A stretch of DNA of 64,000 nucleotides, from assembly GCA_003052455.1 (NCBI GenBank), contig QAPD01000020.1:1-64000 (forward strand). Direction: 5' to 3'. Both the position numbers and the translations under genes were made by a program. Every line of letters starts with the position of its first letter. Position 1 is the first letter of the stretch. This stretch comes from Sphaerisporangium cinnabarinum. Its GTDB lineage: Bacteria; Actinomycetota; Actinomycetes; Actinomycetales; Cellulomonadaceae. Shown here in pieces: positions 16,473 to 24,148 of the stretch. The notes under the pieces are model-generated. The model searched no databases, was not told where the DNA came from, and saw nothing but the letters and a program-made list of their open reading frames with translations.

Positions 16473-18112
16473 GTGGTCTCCTTCGGGTCGCGCGGTGCGC
16501 GGGCGGGCGCCGACGCGGGCTGCGCCGGCGGGTTGACGAGGACGTCGTCGGCGGTCTGTCGCTCCGCCGCGGTACGACGGTCCCAGGTGGGGCGCCGCAG
16601 CGCGTAGAAGAGGAGCGGCGGGCCGCCGAGCACCACGACGACGCCGGCGACCACGATCGGGTAGGCGGTCTCGGAGAGGCCGCTGAATCCGGACGGCCGG
16701 ACGAACGCGAGCACGAACGCGGCCGCGCACGCGACGAACCCGAGCCCCGCGACGAGCCGCATCGCGGGCGTGCGGTAGGTGCGGACCACGTCGGGCTTGG
16801 TGCGCCGCAGCCGGATCGCCGCGGCGAACATGAGCATGTACATGACGAGGTACAGCGCCGCCGCCATGTCCACGAGCGCGATGAACGCGGTGTTGCCGTT
16901 CGGCACGAGCACGAAGAGCAGCGCGAGCAGCGTGACGATCGCGCCCTGCACCGCGAGGATGCCGATCTGGACGCCCGCCTTGTTCCGGCGCTGGAGCGCG
17001 GGCGGCAGCAGGCCGGTCCGGGCCGCGGCGAGCAGGCCGCGCGACGGCCCGGCGATCCACGTGACGACCGACGCGAACGCCCCGAGGGCGATGAGGAGCG
17101 AGATGACCGGGGTGCCCCAGCTCATGCCCCAGTGGTCGAAGAACGCCTTGAACGCGAGGTTGATGCCGTCGGTCACGCCGAGCGCGGACTTCGGGACGGC
17201 CACGGAGATCGCGAGCGTCGGGAGGATGAAGACGCCGAGGATCAGCACGGTCGCGACGGCGATCGAGCGCGGGAAGCCGCGCCCGGGGTTGCGCAGGTCG
17301 TTCGCGTGCACCGCGTTGACCTCCATGCCCGCGTACGCGAGGACGTTCGAGACGATGAGCACGATGGACGCGATCCCCGTCCACGGCGGGACGACGGCGG
17401 ACGCCTCGAGCGTCGTCTCCGAGCGCTCACCGGTGCCGAGCCAGACCGCGCCGAGCACGATGAGCAGGACGGCGGGCAGGATCGTGCCGAAGATGCCGCT
17501 CCACGACCCGACCTTGGCGAACAGGTTGCCTCCGGCGAGCGTGATGAGCGTCGACCCCCAGTACAGGACGAGGATCACGACGGCCGTGTAGACGCCGTTC
17601 TGCGTGAGGCCGGGGTCGCCCACGACGAACGACAGGCTCGCCGCGATGAACGCGATCTGCGTGGGGTACCAGACGACGTTCTGGATCCACTGGAGCCAGA
17701 TCGCGACGAACCCGGCGCGCTCGCCGAACGCCTCGCGCACCCATGTGAAGACGCCGCCCTTCCAGCCCGTCGCGAGCTCGGCCGCGACGAGCGCCGTCGG
17801 GACGAGGAAGAGGATGGCCGGGACGATGAAGAGCGTCACCGAGCCGAGCCCGTACGACGCCATCGCCGGCAGCGAGCGCAGCGACGCGACCACCACCACG
17901 GTGAGCATCGCGAGCTGCACGACCGACATGAACGTCGTCGCGCCCGCGGCGGGCGCCCCGATGGCGGGCCCCGTGTGGCCCGGCGGCTGCCGGGAGCCGG
18001 GCGACCCGTACGGGTGCGGCCGCACGTGCGCCGCCGTCGGCGCGTGCGTGCCGTCGGCGCGGACGTGCGGTCCCGCGCCTCCGGGCGGATCCTGTGCTGC
18101 CCCCTGTGCCAT
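16469..18112 (-). CDS. gadC: APC antiporter, probable glutamate:GABA exchanger
   Basis: 547 aa, ATG at 18112 with GGAAGGACGG upstream, 27 bases after the glutamate decarboxylase stop. A 55-residue polar N-terminal extension (Pro, His, Gly) precedes twelve helices (~60-510). Signature segments agree with GadC-like APC antiporters: MSVVQLAMLTVVVVASLRSL, GGVFTWVREAFGERAGFVA, and AYAGMEVNAVHANDLRNPGR in helix 6. The C-terminal tail after the last helix (LRRPTWDRRTAAERQ) is short, so the long pH-gating C-plug of E. coli GadC is probably absent or different. With the decarboxylase it would import glutamate and export GABA, exporting the equivalent of one proton per cycle. The assignment rests on family plus neighbour. 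Confidence 0.88.
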   Translation of the reverse strand: MAQGAAQDPPGGAGPHVRADGTHAPTAAHVRPHPYGSPGSRQPPGHTGPAIGAPAAGATTFMSVVQLAMLTVVVVASLRSLPAMASYGLGSVTLFIVPAILFLVPTALVAAELATGWKGGVFTWVREAFGERAGFVAIWLQWIQNVVWYPTQIAFIAASLSFVVGDPGLTQNGVYTAVVILVLYWGSTLITLAGGNLFAKVGSWSGIFGTILPAVLLIVLGAVWLGTGERSETTLEASAVVPPWTGIASIVLIVSNVLAYAGMEVNAVHANDLRNPGRGFPRSIAVATVLILGVFILPTLAISVAVPKSALGVTDGINLAFKAFFDHWGMSWGTPVISLLIALGAFASVVTWIAGPSRGLLAAARTGLLPPALQRRNKAGVQIGILAVQGAIVTLLALLFVLVPNGNTAFIALVDMAAALYLVMYMLMFAAAIRLRRTKPDVVRTYRTPAMRLVAGLGFVACAAAFVLAFVRPSGFSGLSETAYPIVVAGVVVVLGGPPLLFYALRRPTWDRRTAAERQTADDVLVNPPAQPASAPARAPRDPKETT

Positions 18113-18139
18113 GGTCCGTCCTTCCCGCGGTCGCCCGGG

Positions 18140-19546
18140 TCAGTGGTGGAAGTTGGAGCGCTGGCCCTCGGTCGGCATCGGGCCGGTGAGGGCGTCGAGG
18201 AGCGCGACCTCGTCGCGCAGGTCCGCGAGGAACGCGGACGCGAGGTCGTGGCTGAAGCCGTTGCGCACGACGACGCGCTGGACGGTGAGGTCGGTGAGGT
18301 CGTCGGGCATGGGGTACGCGGGCACGAGCCAGCCCTTGGTGCGCAGCCGCTCCGACAGGTGGTAGAGGTCCCAGTTCTTCGTGTGGCCCTCGCGCAGGCG
18401 CCACGCGAACACGGGGATGTCCGAGCCGTCGTTCCACAGCTCGAACGCGGGCATCTTCGCGATCTCGCCCGACAGGTAGAGGGCGACGTCGCGCGACGTG
18501 CGCTGCACGGCCTCGTAGCCGGTGCGCCCGAGGCGCAGGAAGAGGTAGTACTGGAGGAGCACCTGCGCGCCGGGGCGCGAGAAGTTGAGGGCGAACGTCG
18601 GCATGTCCCCGCCGAGGTAGCTCACGCGGAACACGAGGTCCTCCGGCAGCGACTCCGTGTCGCGCCAGACGACCCATCCGAGGCCCGGGTAGACGAGGCC
18701 GTACTTGTGGCCCGAGGTGTTGATCGACGCGACGCGGGGGACGCGGAAGTCCCACTCGAGGTCGGGCTGGAGGAACGGGGCGATCATCGCGCCCGAGGCC
18801 CCGTCGACGTGGATGGGCACGTCCAGGCCGGTGGACTCCTGGATCCGGTCGAGGGCGGCCGCGATCTGCGTGACCGGCTCGTACATGCCCGTGTACGTCA
18901 CGCCCATGATGGCGACGACGCCGATCGTGTTCTCGTCCACGTACGTCTCGAGGTCGTGACCGTCGAGGACTTTGTGGTCCTCGGAGATCGGGACGTAGCG
19001 CGCCTCGACCTCGAAGTAGTTGCAGAACTTCTCCCAGCACACCTGGACCGCGCTCGAGAGCACGAGGTTCGGACGGTCGGTCGGCTTCCCGGCGGCGCGG
19101 CGCGCGTGCTGCCACCGCCGCTTGAGGGCGAGGCCGCCCAGCATGCACGCCTCGGACGAGCCGATGGTCGACGTCCCGATGGTGTGCTCCGGGTCGGGCG
19201 CGTGCCACAGGTCGGCGAGCATCGTCCAGCACCGCGTCTCGACGGCCGCCGTCTGCGGGTACTCGTCCTTGTCGATCATGTTCTTGTCGGCGGCCTCGAG
19301 GTACAGCCGCGCGGCGTGCTCGTCCATCCACGTGCCGACGAACGTCGCGAGGTTGAGCCGCGCGTTCCCGTCGAGCATCGCCTCGTCGTGGACGATCTGG
19401 TACGCCGTCTCCTGGAGGGACTCGTCCTCGGGGAAGCGGAACTTGGGCAGCGCCGTGGCCTCCCCGGGTCTGGCGAAGACCGGGTTGAGCTCGACGACGT
19501 CGGGTTCTCCGGTGTGCCTCTCGGCCCGGCGCGTGTTCGTGACCAT
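18140..19546 (-). CDS. gadB: Glutamate decarboxylase (PLP-dependent)
   Basis: 468 aa, the normal length for bacterial GadA/B. ATG at 19546 is preceded by GAGGGGGCGGAC. The PLP lysine is K281 in INTSGHKYG; upstream are TSTIGSSEA (~126-132, phosphate and substrate loop) and IHVDGASG (~245-252). The protein ends NFHH: in E. coli GadB a histidine near the C terminus closes the active site at neutral pH, so the terminal His pair suggests the same pH switch. It converts glutamate to GABA and CO2, consuming a cytoplasmic proton. First gene of the operon gadB-gadC-lysX-esterase, divergent from a TetR gene with a palindromic control region between them. Confidence 0.95.
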   Translation of the reverse strand: MVTNTRRAERHTGEPDVVELNPVFARPGEATALPKFRFPEDESLQETAYQIVHDEAMLDGNARLNLATFVGTWMDEHAARLYLEAADKNMIDKDEYPQTAAVETRCWTMLADLWHAPDPEHTIGTSTIGSSEACMLGGLALKRRWQHARRAAGKPTDRPNLVLSSAVQVCWEKFCNYFEVEARYVPISEDHKVLDGHDLETYVDENTIGVVAIMGVTYTGMYEPVTQIAAALDRIQESTGLDVPIHVDGASGAMIAPFLQPDLEWDFRVPRVASINTSGHKYGLVYPGLGWVVWRDTESLPEDLVFRVSYLGGDMPTFALNFSRPGAQVLLQYYLFLRLGRTGYEAVQRTSRDVALYLSGEIAKMPAFELWNDGSDIPVFAWRLREGHTKNWDLYHLSERLRTKGWLVPAYPMPDDLTDLTVQRVVVRNGFSHDLASAFLADLRDEVALLDALTGPMPTEGQRSNFHH

Positions 19547-19634
19547 GTCCGCCCCCTCGGGTTGGTGTGGCCGCGGACCTGCGGCCGCTCTCTCGACGGT
19601 ACGACCGCGGTCCCGGCACCGCCTCCGGGCGGGT

Positions 19635-19680
19635 GAGATAGGCAACACCTGTTGCTTAAGTGATTGCCTCGGCGTAACGT
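19635..19680. promoter_or_regulatory. Divergent promoter/operator region of gadB and tetR
   Basis: A perfect palindrome GCAACA-CC-TGTTGC (19642-19655) is followed by a third half-site in TTGCC (19664-19668), also seen as AGGCAA (19640-19645) paired with TTGCCT (19664-19669). On the plus strand TTGCTT (19652-19657), 17 bases, TAACGT (19675-19680) would drive the TetR gene. On the minus strand TCACTT (19663-19658), 17 bases, TATCTC (19640-19635) would drive gadB. The palindrome lies inside both promoters, so one bound repressor could shut both. This AT-richer patch stands out from its surroundings. Binding by the neighbouring TetR is inferred. Confidence 0.65.
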
Positions 19681-19722
19681 CGAAGACGACGCAGCGCACG
19701 ACACGACGCGGAGGAGGTGGCC

Positions 19723-20385
19723 GTGGACAAGCGCACCGCCCGCACCGCCGCGGCCCTGCGGACCGCGATCCTCACGCTCGCCGCGGAGCAGGACGTCACC
19801 CGGCTCACGGTGTCGGCCGTCGCGGCACGGGCCGGGATCAACCGCGTGACGTTCTACGACCACGCGTCGAGCCCGTCCGAGCTCCTCGCGCGCGTGCTCG
19901 GCGCCGAGCTCGACGCGATCCGCGACCGGTTCTTCGCCGACGTCCGGGCCGCCGAGACGGCCGACGACGTCGCCGCCCGCTCCCGCGAGGTCGTCGACCA
20001 CTGGAGCCGCGCGCTCGTCGTGCACGTCGAGGCCCACCTCCCCGTCTACGAGCGCGCGCTGGAGGGCGGCCTCAGCGCGCCGCTGTTCCGGCTGCTCGCG
20101 AGCCACGTCACCGGCACGCTCGTCGAGCACCTGCACGCCCACCCGGGCCTCCTGCCGTCGGCCCCGGCCGGCACCTCGGCGGGAGTCCTGGCCGACCCGT
20201 CCTCCGGACCCACGACCGTCGCGACGGCCGACGTCGCGGCGCGCGCCTTCGCGACGTACGTCGGGTTCGGCACGGTCGGCGCGCTCGAGGTGTGGCTCGC
20301 CACGCCACCTCCCCGTGACCCCGGGCTGTTCCCGCGGGTCGCCCGAGACGCCCTGCCCGCCTGGTGGACCACGCCGTCGCCCTGA
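19723..20385 (+). CDS. TetR family transcriptional regulator
   Basis: 220 aa from GTG at 19723, chosen because GGAGGAGG ends six bases before it; a GTG at 19717 overlaps that ribosome site. The N-terminal helix-turn-helix is clear (TILTLAAEQDVTRLTVSAVA, then ARAGINRVTFYDH, residues ~15-50). The C-terminal ligand domain (~60-220) is Ala/Val/Leu-rich with no recognisable subclass and ends AWWTTPSP. It is divergent from the gadB operon and shares a palindromic region with it, so local repression of the acid/lysinylation operon and of itself is the likely role; the inducing signal is unknown. The SDR gene follows on the same strand after 125 bases with its own ribosome site. Confidence 0.85.
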   Translation: MDKRTARTAAALRTAILTLAAEQDVTRLTVSAVAARAGINRVTFYDHASSPSELLARVLGAELDAIRDRFFADVRAAETADDVAARSREVVDHWSRALVVHVEAHLPVYERALEGGLSAPLFRLLASHVTGTLVEHLHAHPGLLPSAPAGTSAGVLADPSSGPTTVATADVAARAFATYVGFGTVGALEVWLATPPPRDPGLFPRVARDALPAWWTTPSP

Positions 20386-20510
20386 CGAGCCGTCCCCTCC
20401 GCCGGTCGACCGCGGTCCCCGGCGGGCAGGTGCGCACCACCCGCGCGACGACGCCCCCGCTCACGAGGCGGGCCGACGCCGCCGTGCCCTGCAAGGAAAG
20501 GAGCCCCACC

Positions 20511-21275
20511 ATGGGCAGCACTCCCGGAAGGGTGCAGAACAAGGTCGCGATCGTCACCGGCGGCACCGGCGGCATGGGCGTCACGAACGCGCGCGCCCTC
20601 GTCGCCGAGGGCGCGAAGGTCGTCGTCGCGGACCTCGACGACGCGAAGGGCGAGGCGCTGGCACGCGAGCTCGGCCCGGACGCCCGCTACGTGCACCTCG
20701 ACGTGACGAGCGAGGACGAGTGGGCCGCCGCGGTCGCGGCCACGCTCGACGCGTTCGGGCGCGTCGACGTGCTCGTCAACAACGCGGGCATCGCCAACGG
20801 CGGCCCCATCACGGAGTTCGACGTCGCCGCGTGGCGCCGGATCATCGACATCAACCTCACCGGCACGTTCCTCGGCATCCGCGCGGTGTCGCCGATCATG
20901 GCGAAGGCCGGCGCAGGCTCGATCATCAACATCTCGTCGGTCGAGGGCATGCGCGGGAGCGCCGGCCTGCACGGCTACGTCGCCTCGAAGTTCGGCGTCC
21001 GCGGGCTGACGAAGTCCGTCGCGCTCGACCTCGGCCCGTACGGCGTGCGCGTCAACTCGGTGCACCCCGGGTTCATCTCGACGCCCATGACCGCGTCGCT
21101 CAACCCGGACGACCTCCTCATCCCGCTCGGCCGCCCCGCCGCGCCCGAGGAGGTCTCGCGCATGATCGTCTTCCTCGCGAGCGACGAGGCGTCGTACTCG
21201 ACGGGCTCGGAGTTCGTCGTGGACGGCGGCCTCATCGCCGGCGTCCCGTCGAAGAAGGGCCACGGACAGCTCTGA
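20511..21275 (+). CDS. Short-chain dehydrogenase/reductase (SDR)
   Basis: 254 aa, classical SDR length. ATG at 20511 has AAGGAAAGGAG nine bases upstream. The nucleotide-binding motif TGGTGGMG (16-23), acidic residues after strand 2 (ADLDDAKG, pointing to NAD), NNAG (90-93), catalytic Ser at 142/143 (NISSVEG) and YVASK (Y156, K160) are all present, followed by HPGFISTPM and DGG near the end. It resembles 3-alpha(20-beta)-hydroxysteroid dehydrogenase-like and glucose dehydrogenase-like SDRs; the substrate cannot be deduced. It may be co-transcribed with the TetR gene or have its own promoter. Confidence 0.88.
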   Translation: MGSTPGRVQNKVAIVTGGTGGMGVTNARALVAEGAKVVVADLDDAKGEALARELGPDARYVHLDVTSEDEWAAAVAATLDAFGRVDVLVNNAGIANGGPITEFDVAAWRRIIDINLTGTFLGIRAVSPIMAKAGAGSIINISSVEGMRGSAGLHGYVASKFGVRGLTKSVALDLGPYGVRVNSVHPGFISTPMTASLNPDDLLIPLGRPAAPEEVSRMIVFLASDEASYSTGSEFVVDGGLIAGVPSKKGHGQL

Positions 21276-21299
21276 CCCGGGCGCGGCGGGCCCGGTCGC

Positions 21300-21683
21300 T
21301 CAGCGCGCCGCGGCCGCGCACGCGACGCAGGTCCGCGCCGTCGGGCGCGCCTCCAGGCGCCCGGCGGCGATCTGCTGCCCGCACCCCGCGCAGACGCCGT
21401 AGGTCCCCGCGTCCAGGCGCGCGAGGGCGGCGTCGACCTCCTCGACCCGCGCGGCCGCGTCGCGCGCGAGCGCGTCCACCTGGGCGCGCTCGAACGCGAT
21501 CGTCGCGCCGTCGGGGTCGTGCTCGTCGTCCGCGTTGGAGTCGCGCGACGCCTCGACGATGCCCGCGACGTCGGCGCGCAGCGCCCGCAGGCGCTCCGAC
21601 GCCTCCGTGCGCACGGCGAGCAGCCGCTCGCGCGCGGACTGCGGGTCGAACGGGTGGCCGGGGTCCTCGGGGGGTGTCGTCAT
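21300..21683 (-). CDS. DksA/TraR-type zinc finger protein
   Basis: 127 aa from ATG at 21683, with GGGGAGGGTG just upstream. Residues ~15-90 form a helical coiled-coil-like stretch (ARERLLAVRTEASERLRALR). The C-terminal zinc finger reads CAGCGQQIAAGRLEARPTAR followed by C-V-A-C, a C-x2-C...C-x2-C set as in DksA/TraR. These proteins insert into the RNA polymerase secondary channel or, in actinobacteria, act like RbpA-class stress factors. The negatively charged coiled-coil tip (NADDEHDPDG) matches the position of the DksA acidic tip. It converges on the SDR gene and is monocistronic. Confidence 0.85.
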   Translation of the reverse strand: MTTPPEDPGHPFDPQSARERLLAVRTEASERLRALRADVAGIVEASRDSNADDEHDPDGATIAFERAQVDALARDAAARVEEVDAALARLDAGTYGVCAGCGQQIAAGRLEARPTARTCVACAAAAR

Positions 21684-21860
21684 CACCCTCCCCAACGCTC
21701 GGGACGGGGTGAAACCGTCCCGGACGGGCACTCCTGCCCATCACCGCCGCATGACAGCGGCGGTCCGCGATGGAAGAGTGGAACCGCCCGGCCACCCCGG
21801 GGCCACCGCGCGGACTCGCCCTCGCGGTGGGCGACCGACGGCGAGACCACGGGGGTCGGC

Positions 21861-22790
21861 ATGAGCACGGTCGTCGTCTTCGAGGAGTTCGGCGGGCCCG
21901 AGGGCCTGCGGGTCGACGACGAGGAGGTCGGCGCTCCCGGCTCCGGTCAGGTGCGCGTCGCGAACCGCGTCGTCGGGGTCAACCCCGCGGACCTCAAGCG
22001 GCTCGCCGGCGCGTTCGGTGGCCGCGTCCCCGGCGTGCTGGGCTTCGAGGCGGCCGGCGTGGTCGACGCCGTCGGGCCCGACGTGCCGGACCTCGCCCCC
22101 GGCGACGAGGTCGTGTGGCACGGCACGGGGGCGCAGCGCGAGCTCTCGCTCGTCCGGGCCGACCACGTGCGACGCAAGCCGTCGTCCGTCCCGTTCGACC
22201 AGGCCGCGGTGCTGCCCGTCGCCGCGGCGACCGCGTTCTCCGCGCTCGTGCAGGCCGACGCGGGCGAGGGCGACGTCGTGCTCGTGCACGGCGCGAGCGG
22301 GGGCGTCGGGTCCGCGGCGGTGCAGATCGCGACCGCGCTCGGTGCCCGCGTCGTCGGGACGGCCTCGCCCGCGAACCACGACTACGTACGCGGCCTCGGC
22401 GCGACACCGGTCGCGTACGGCCCGGGGCTCGTCGACGCGGTCCGTGCGCTGCCCGACGGCCTGGACGAGGTGAGCGTCGTCGTCGACCTCGTCGGCACGG
22501 AGGAGACCGTCGCCGCAACCGTCGCGCTGCTGGGCGAGCACCTCTCCCCCGCCGACGGCGACGACCCGCCGAGCGCCGTGACCGTCGTCGGCACGGACGC
22601 CTCGCGTGCCGCGGGGATCGCCGACAAGGTCGACGCGAAGGGCGCCCTCGACGAGGTGCTCGCGCTCGCGGAGGACGGGCGGCTCCGGGCCGAGATCTCG
22701 GCCCGGTTCCCGCTCGCCGAGGCCGCGGAGGCGCTCCGCCTGGTCGCGGCGGGGCACGTGCGGGGGAAGGTCGTGCTCGACGTCGCGTGA
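21861..22790 (+). CDS. NADPH:quinone oxidoreductase-like (zinc-independent MDR)
   Basis: 309 aa from ATG at 21861. GroES-like N-terminal part (NRVVGVNPADLKRLAGAFGG, GFEAAGVVDAVG, PGDEVVWHG) and a Rossmann part beginning LVHGASGGVGSAAVQ, the hallmark of quinone oxidoreductases. The catalytic and structural zinc cysteines of alcohol dehydrogenases are missing. The end (PLAEAAEALRLVAAGHVRGK) is the usual QOR C terminus. It probably reduces quinones or enones using NADPH. No operon partner: a divergent DksA gene lies upstream and a separate lipoprotein gene downstream. Confidence 0.85.
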   Translation: MSTVVVFEEFGGPEGLRVDDEEVGAPGSGQVRVANRVVGVNPADLKRLAGAFGGRVPGVLGFEAAGVVDAVGPDVPDLAPGDEVVWHGTGAQRELSLVRADHVRRKPSSVPFDQAAVLPVAAATAFSALVQADAGEGDVVLVHGASGGVGSAAVQIATALGARVVGTASPANHDYVRGLGATPVAYGPGLVDAVRALPDGLDEVSVVVDLVGTEETVAATVALLGEHLSPADGDDPPSAVTVVGTDASRAAGIADKVDAKGALDEVLALAEDGRLRAEISARFPLAEAAEALRLVAAGHVRGKVVLDVA

Positions 22791-22920
22791 CGCGCGGCCT
22801 CGCTCGGTTGTGACGCTGAGCACAAGCCCGGACCGCGAGCCGCGGGATTCCGCCGCTCCCGACCGCACGCACCCCGAATCTCCTTGCGCCCCGCGTGCGC
22901 CAGAGTGTGGAATCGTTAGC

Positions 22921-23385
22921 ATGCGTAAGCTTCTTGCCGCCACCGCGGCGCTCTCCTGTGCCCTCCTGCTGGCGTCCTGCGCCTCGCCGACCGACCCGGC
23001 GAGCGACGACGCGGCGACCACCCCCGCGACCGAGACCACGACCGAGGCGGCCCCCGAGGTCACGCCGACCGTCGTCGCCGTCACCACGACGTGCAGCACC
23101 TTCTACGGGGGCGAGTACTCCGCCGAGCGCCTCGTCACCGAGACGACGCCGCTGCTCGCCACGCCCGACGACGAGGACGCCGCTGCCGCGATCTACACGA
23201 CGCGCGAGCGCATCGCCGCGGTGCAGAACTTCGCCGACCCGGAGCTCCAGGAGAACCTCAACGGGATCAAGGCACCGTTCGAGGCGGCCGTCCAGGGCGA
23301 GACCGTCAGCACGTCGAAGCTCCAGGCGTCGCTCGACGCGTTCCGTGCCCAGTGCGTCGAGGCCGGGTACGCGTTCGCGTCCTGA
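22921..23385 (+). CDS. Putative lipoprotein of unknown function
   Basis: 154 aa, ATG at 22921 with no Shine-Dalgarno in the preceding GTGTGGAATCGTTAGC. A lipoprotein signal ends LLLASC (C20). A 30-residue Thr/Ala/Pro/Glu linker follows, then a ~100-residue helical domain (YTTRERIAAVQNFADPELQE, NLNGIKAPFEAAVQ) with cysteines at VTTTCSTFYGG and RAQCVEAG that could form a disulfide. No named family. A strong hairpin follows, so the gene is a single unit. Confidence 0.75.
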   Translation: MRKLLAATAALSCALLLASCASPTDPASDDAATTPATETTTEAAPEVTPTVVAVTTTCSTFYGGEYSAERLVTETTPLLATPDDEDAAAAIYTTRERIAAVQNFADPELQENLNGIKAPFEAAVQGETVSTSKLQASLDAFRAQCVEAGYAFAS

Positions 23386-23404
23386 CGCCACGCGCCGCGG
23401 TCCG

Positions 23405-23437
23405 GACGGCCCGTCCCTCGTCGAGGGGCGGGCCGTC
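23405..23437 (+). terminator. Strong hairpin terminator after the lipoprotein gene
   Basis: Fifteen consecutive pairs (GACGGCCCGTCCCTC with GAGGGGCGGGCCGTC, one T-G pair) and a 3-base loop, 20 bases after the stop codon. Followed by CTCGCG rather than a T-run. Confidence 0.75.
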
Positions 23438-23545
23438 CTCGCGTCCGAGGCCGGTCCGGTCGTGCCCCGGAGACGCGCCGGTGCCGGGGCTCGTCGCGAC
23501 CGGGGGCGGGCGGCGAGGCGCGGCCCGGCGTGGGAGCATCCGACC

Positions 23546-24025
23546 ATGCCCGTCGTCGAGTCCTCGCTCGTGGTCCCCGTCGACCCCGCGACCGCGTTCG
23601 CCGTCTCGCAGACGACGGGAGCCGTCCGCCTGCGCTGGGACCCCTTCATCCGCCACCAGCACTTCCTCGACGGCGCGACCGCGCCCGCGAAGGGCGTGCG
23701 CACCTTCACCCGGCACCGCAGCGGGCTGTCGATGGTGAGCGAGTACGTCTCGTACAACCCGCCGACCAACGTCGGCATGCGCATGGTCCGCGGGTCGTGG
23801 TTCTTCGAGAACCTCGCGGGCGGCTGGCGCTTCGCGCCCGACCCGGCCGGCGGCACGCGCGCGACGTGGCGGTACAGCTTCCGGTGCCGGCCGCGCTGGC
23901 TCGCCCCGGTCGCCGAGCGTGTCGGGTCGTGGGTGCTCCAGCGCGACGTCGACCGCCGCATCGCCGGCTTCGCGCGCGGGTGCGCCGACCCGGTCGTGCT
24001 CGACGCGGTGCACGACGGCGTCTGA
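23546..24025 (+). CDS. SRPBCC (START-like) family protein
   Basis: 159 aa from ATG at 23546. The pattern VVESSLVVPVDPATAFAV, ...LRWDPFIRHQHFLDG, ...TRATWRYSFRCRPRW, then a long C-terminal helix (VAERVGSWVLQRDVDRRIAG) is that of a polyketide-cyclase/SRPBCC fold, which forms a deep hydrophobic pocket for small ligands. No conserved catalytic residues are evident. It stands alone between two regulatory stretches. Function unknown; lipid or small-hydrophobe binding is the family expectation. Confidence 0.78.
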   Translation: MPVVESSLVVPVDPATAFAVSQTTGAVRLRWDPFIRHQHFLDGATAPAKGVRTFTRHRSGLSMVSEYVSYNPPTNVGMRMVRGSWFFENLAGGWRFAPDPAGGTRATWRYSFRCRPRWLAPVAERVGSWVLQRDVDRRIAGFARGCADPVVLDAVHDGV

Positions 24026-24054
24026 CGCCCGCGCCCCCGTCCGCCGTCGCGCGG

Positions 24055-24112
24055 CACCCCGGGACCACGCGGCCCGGCACCCCGGGACGACGCCGCCCGG
24101 CACCCCGGTCGG
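24055..24112. repeat. Tandem 23-bp GC-rich direct repeat
   Basis: Two 23-base copies starting CACCCCGGGAC (24055-24077 and 24078-24100, differing at two positions) and the start of a third (CACCCCGGTCGG). It lies between the SRPBCC gene and the histidine-kinase start. No spacer pattern; could be replication slippage or binding-site multiplication. Confidence 0.6.
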
Positions 24113-24148
24113 ACGCGACCCGACCGCGGGCGGCGTAGCGTGCGACGC

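Noticed and set aside
16797-16860. Plus-strand frames opposite the antiporter with several Met codons
   Set aside because: They mirror a transmembrane protein in antisense and have no ribosome sites or family similarity.
13134-17384. Apparent 1416-aa fusion extending lysX into the antiporter region
   Set aside because: The N-terminal 300 residues are Arg/Ala-rich out-of-frame translation of the permease; GTG at 16472 with a ribosome site and GTGA overlap is the natural lysX start.
24055-24112. Possible CRISPR-like array
   Set aside because: The 23-bp units are directly abutted without spacers and only 2.5 copies exist.
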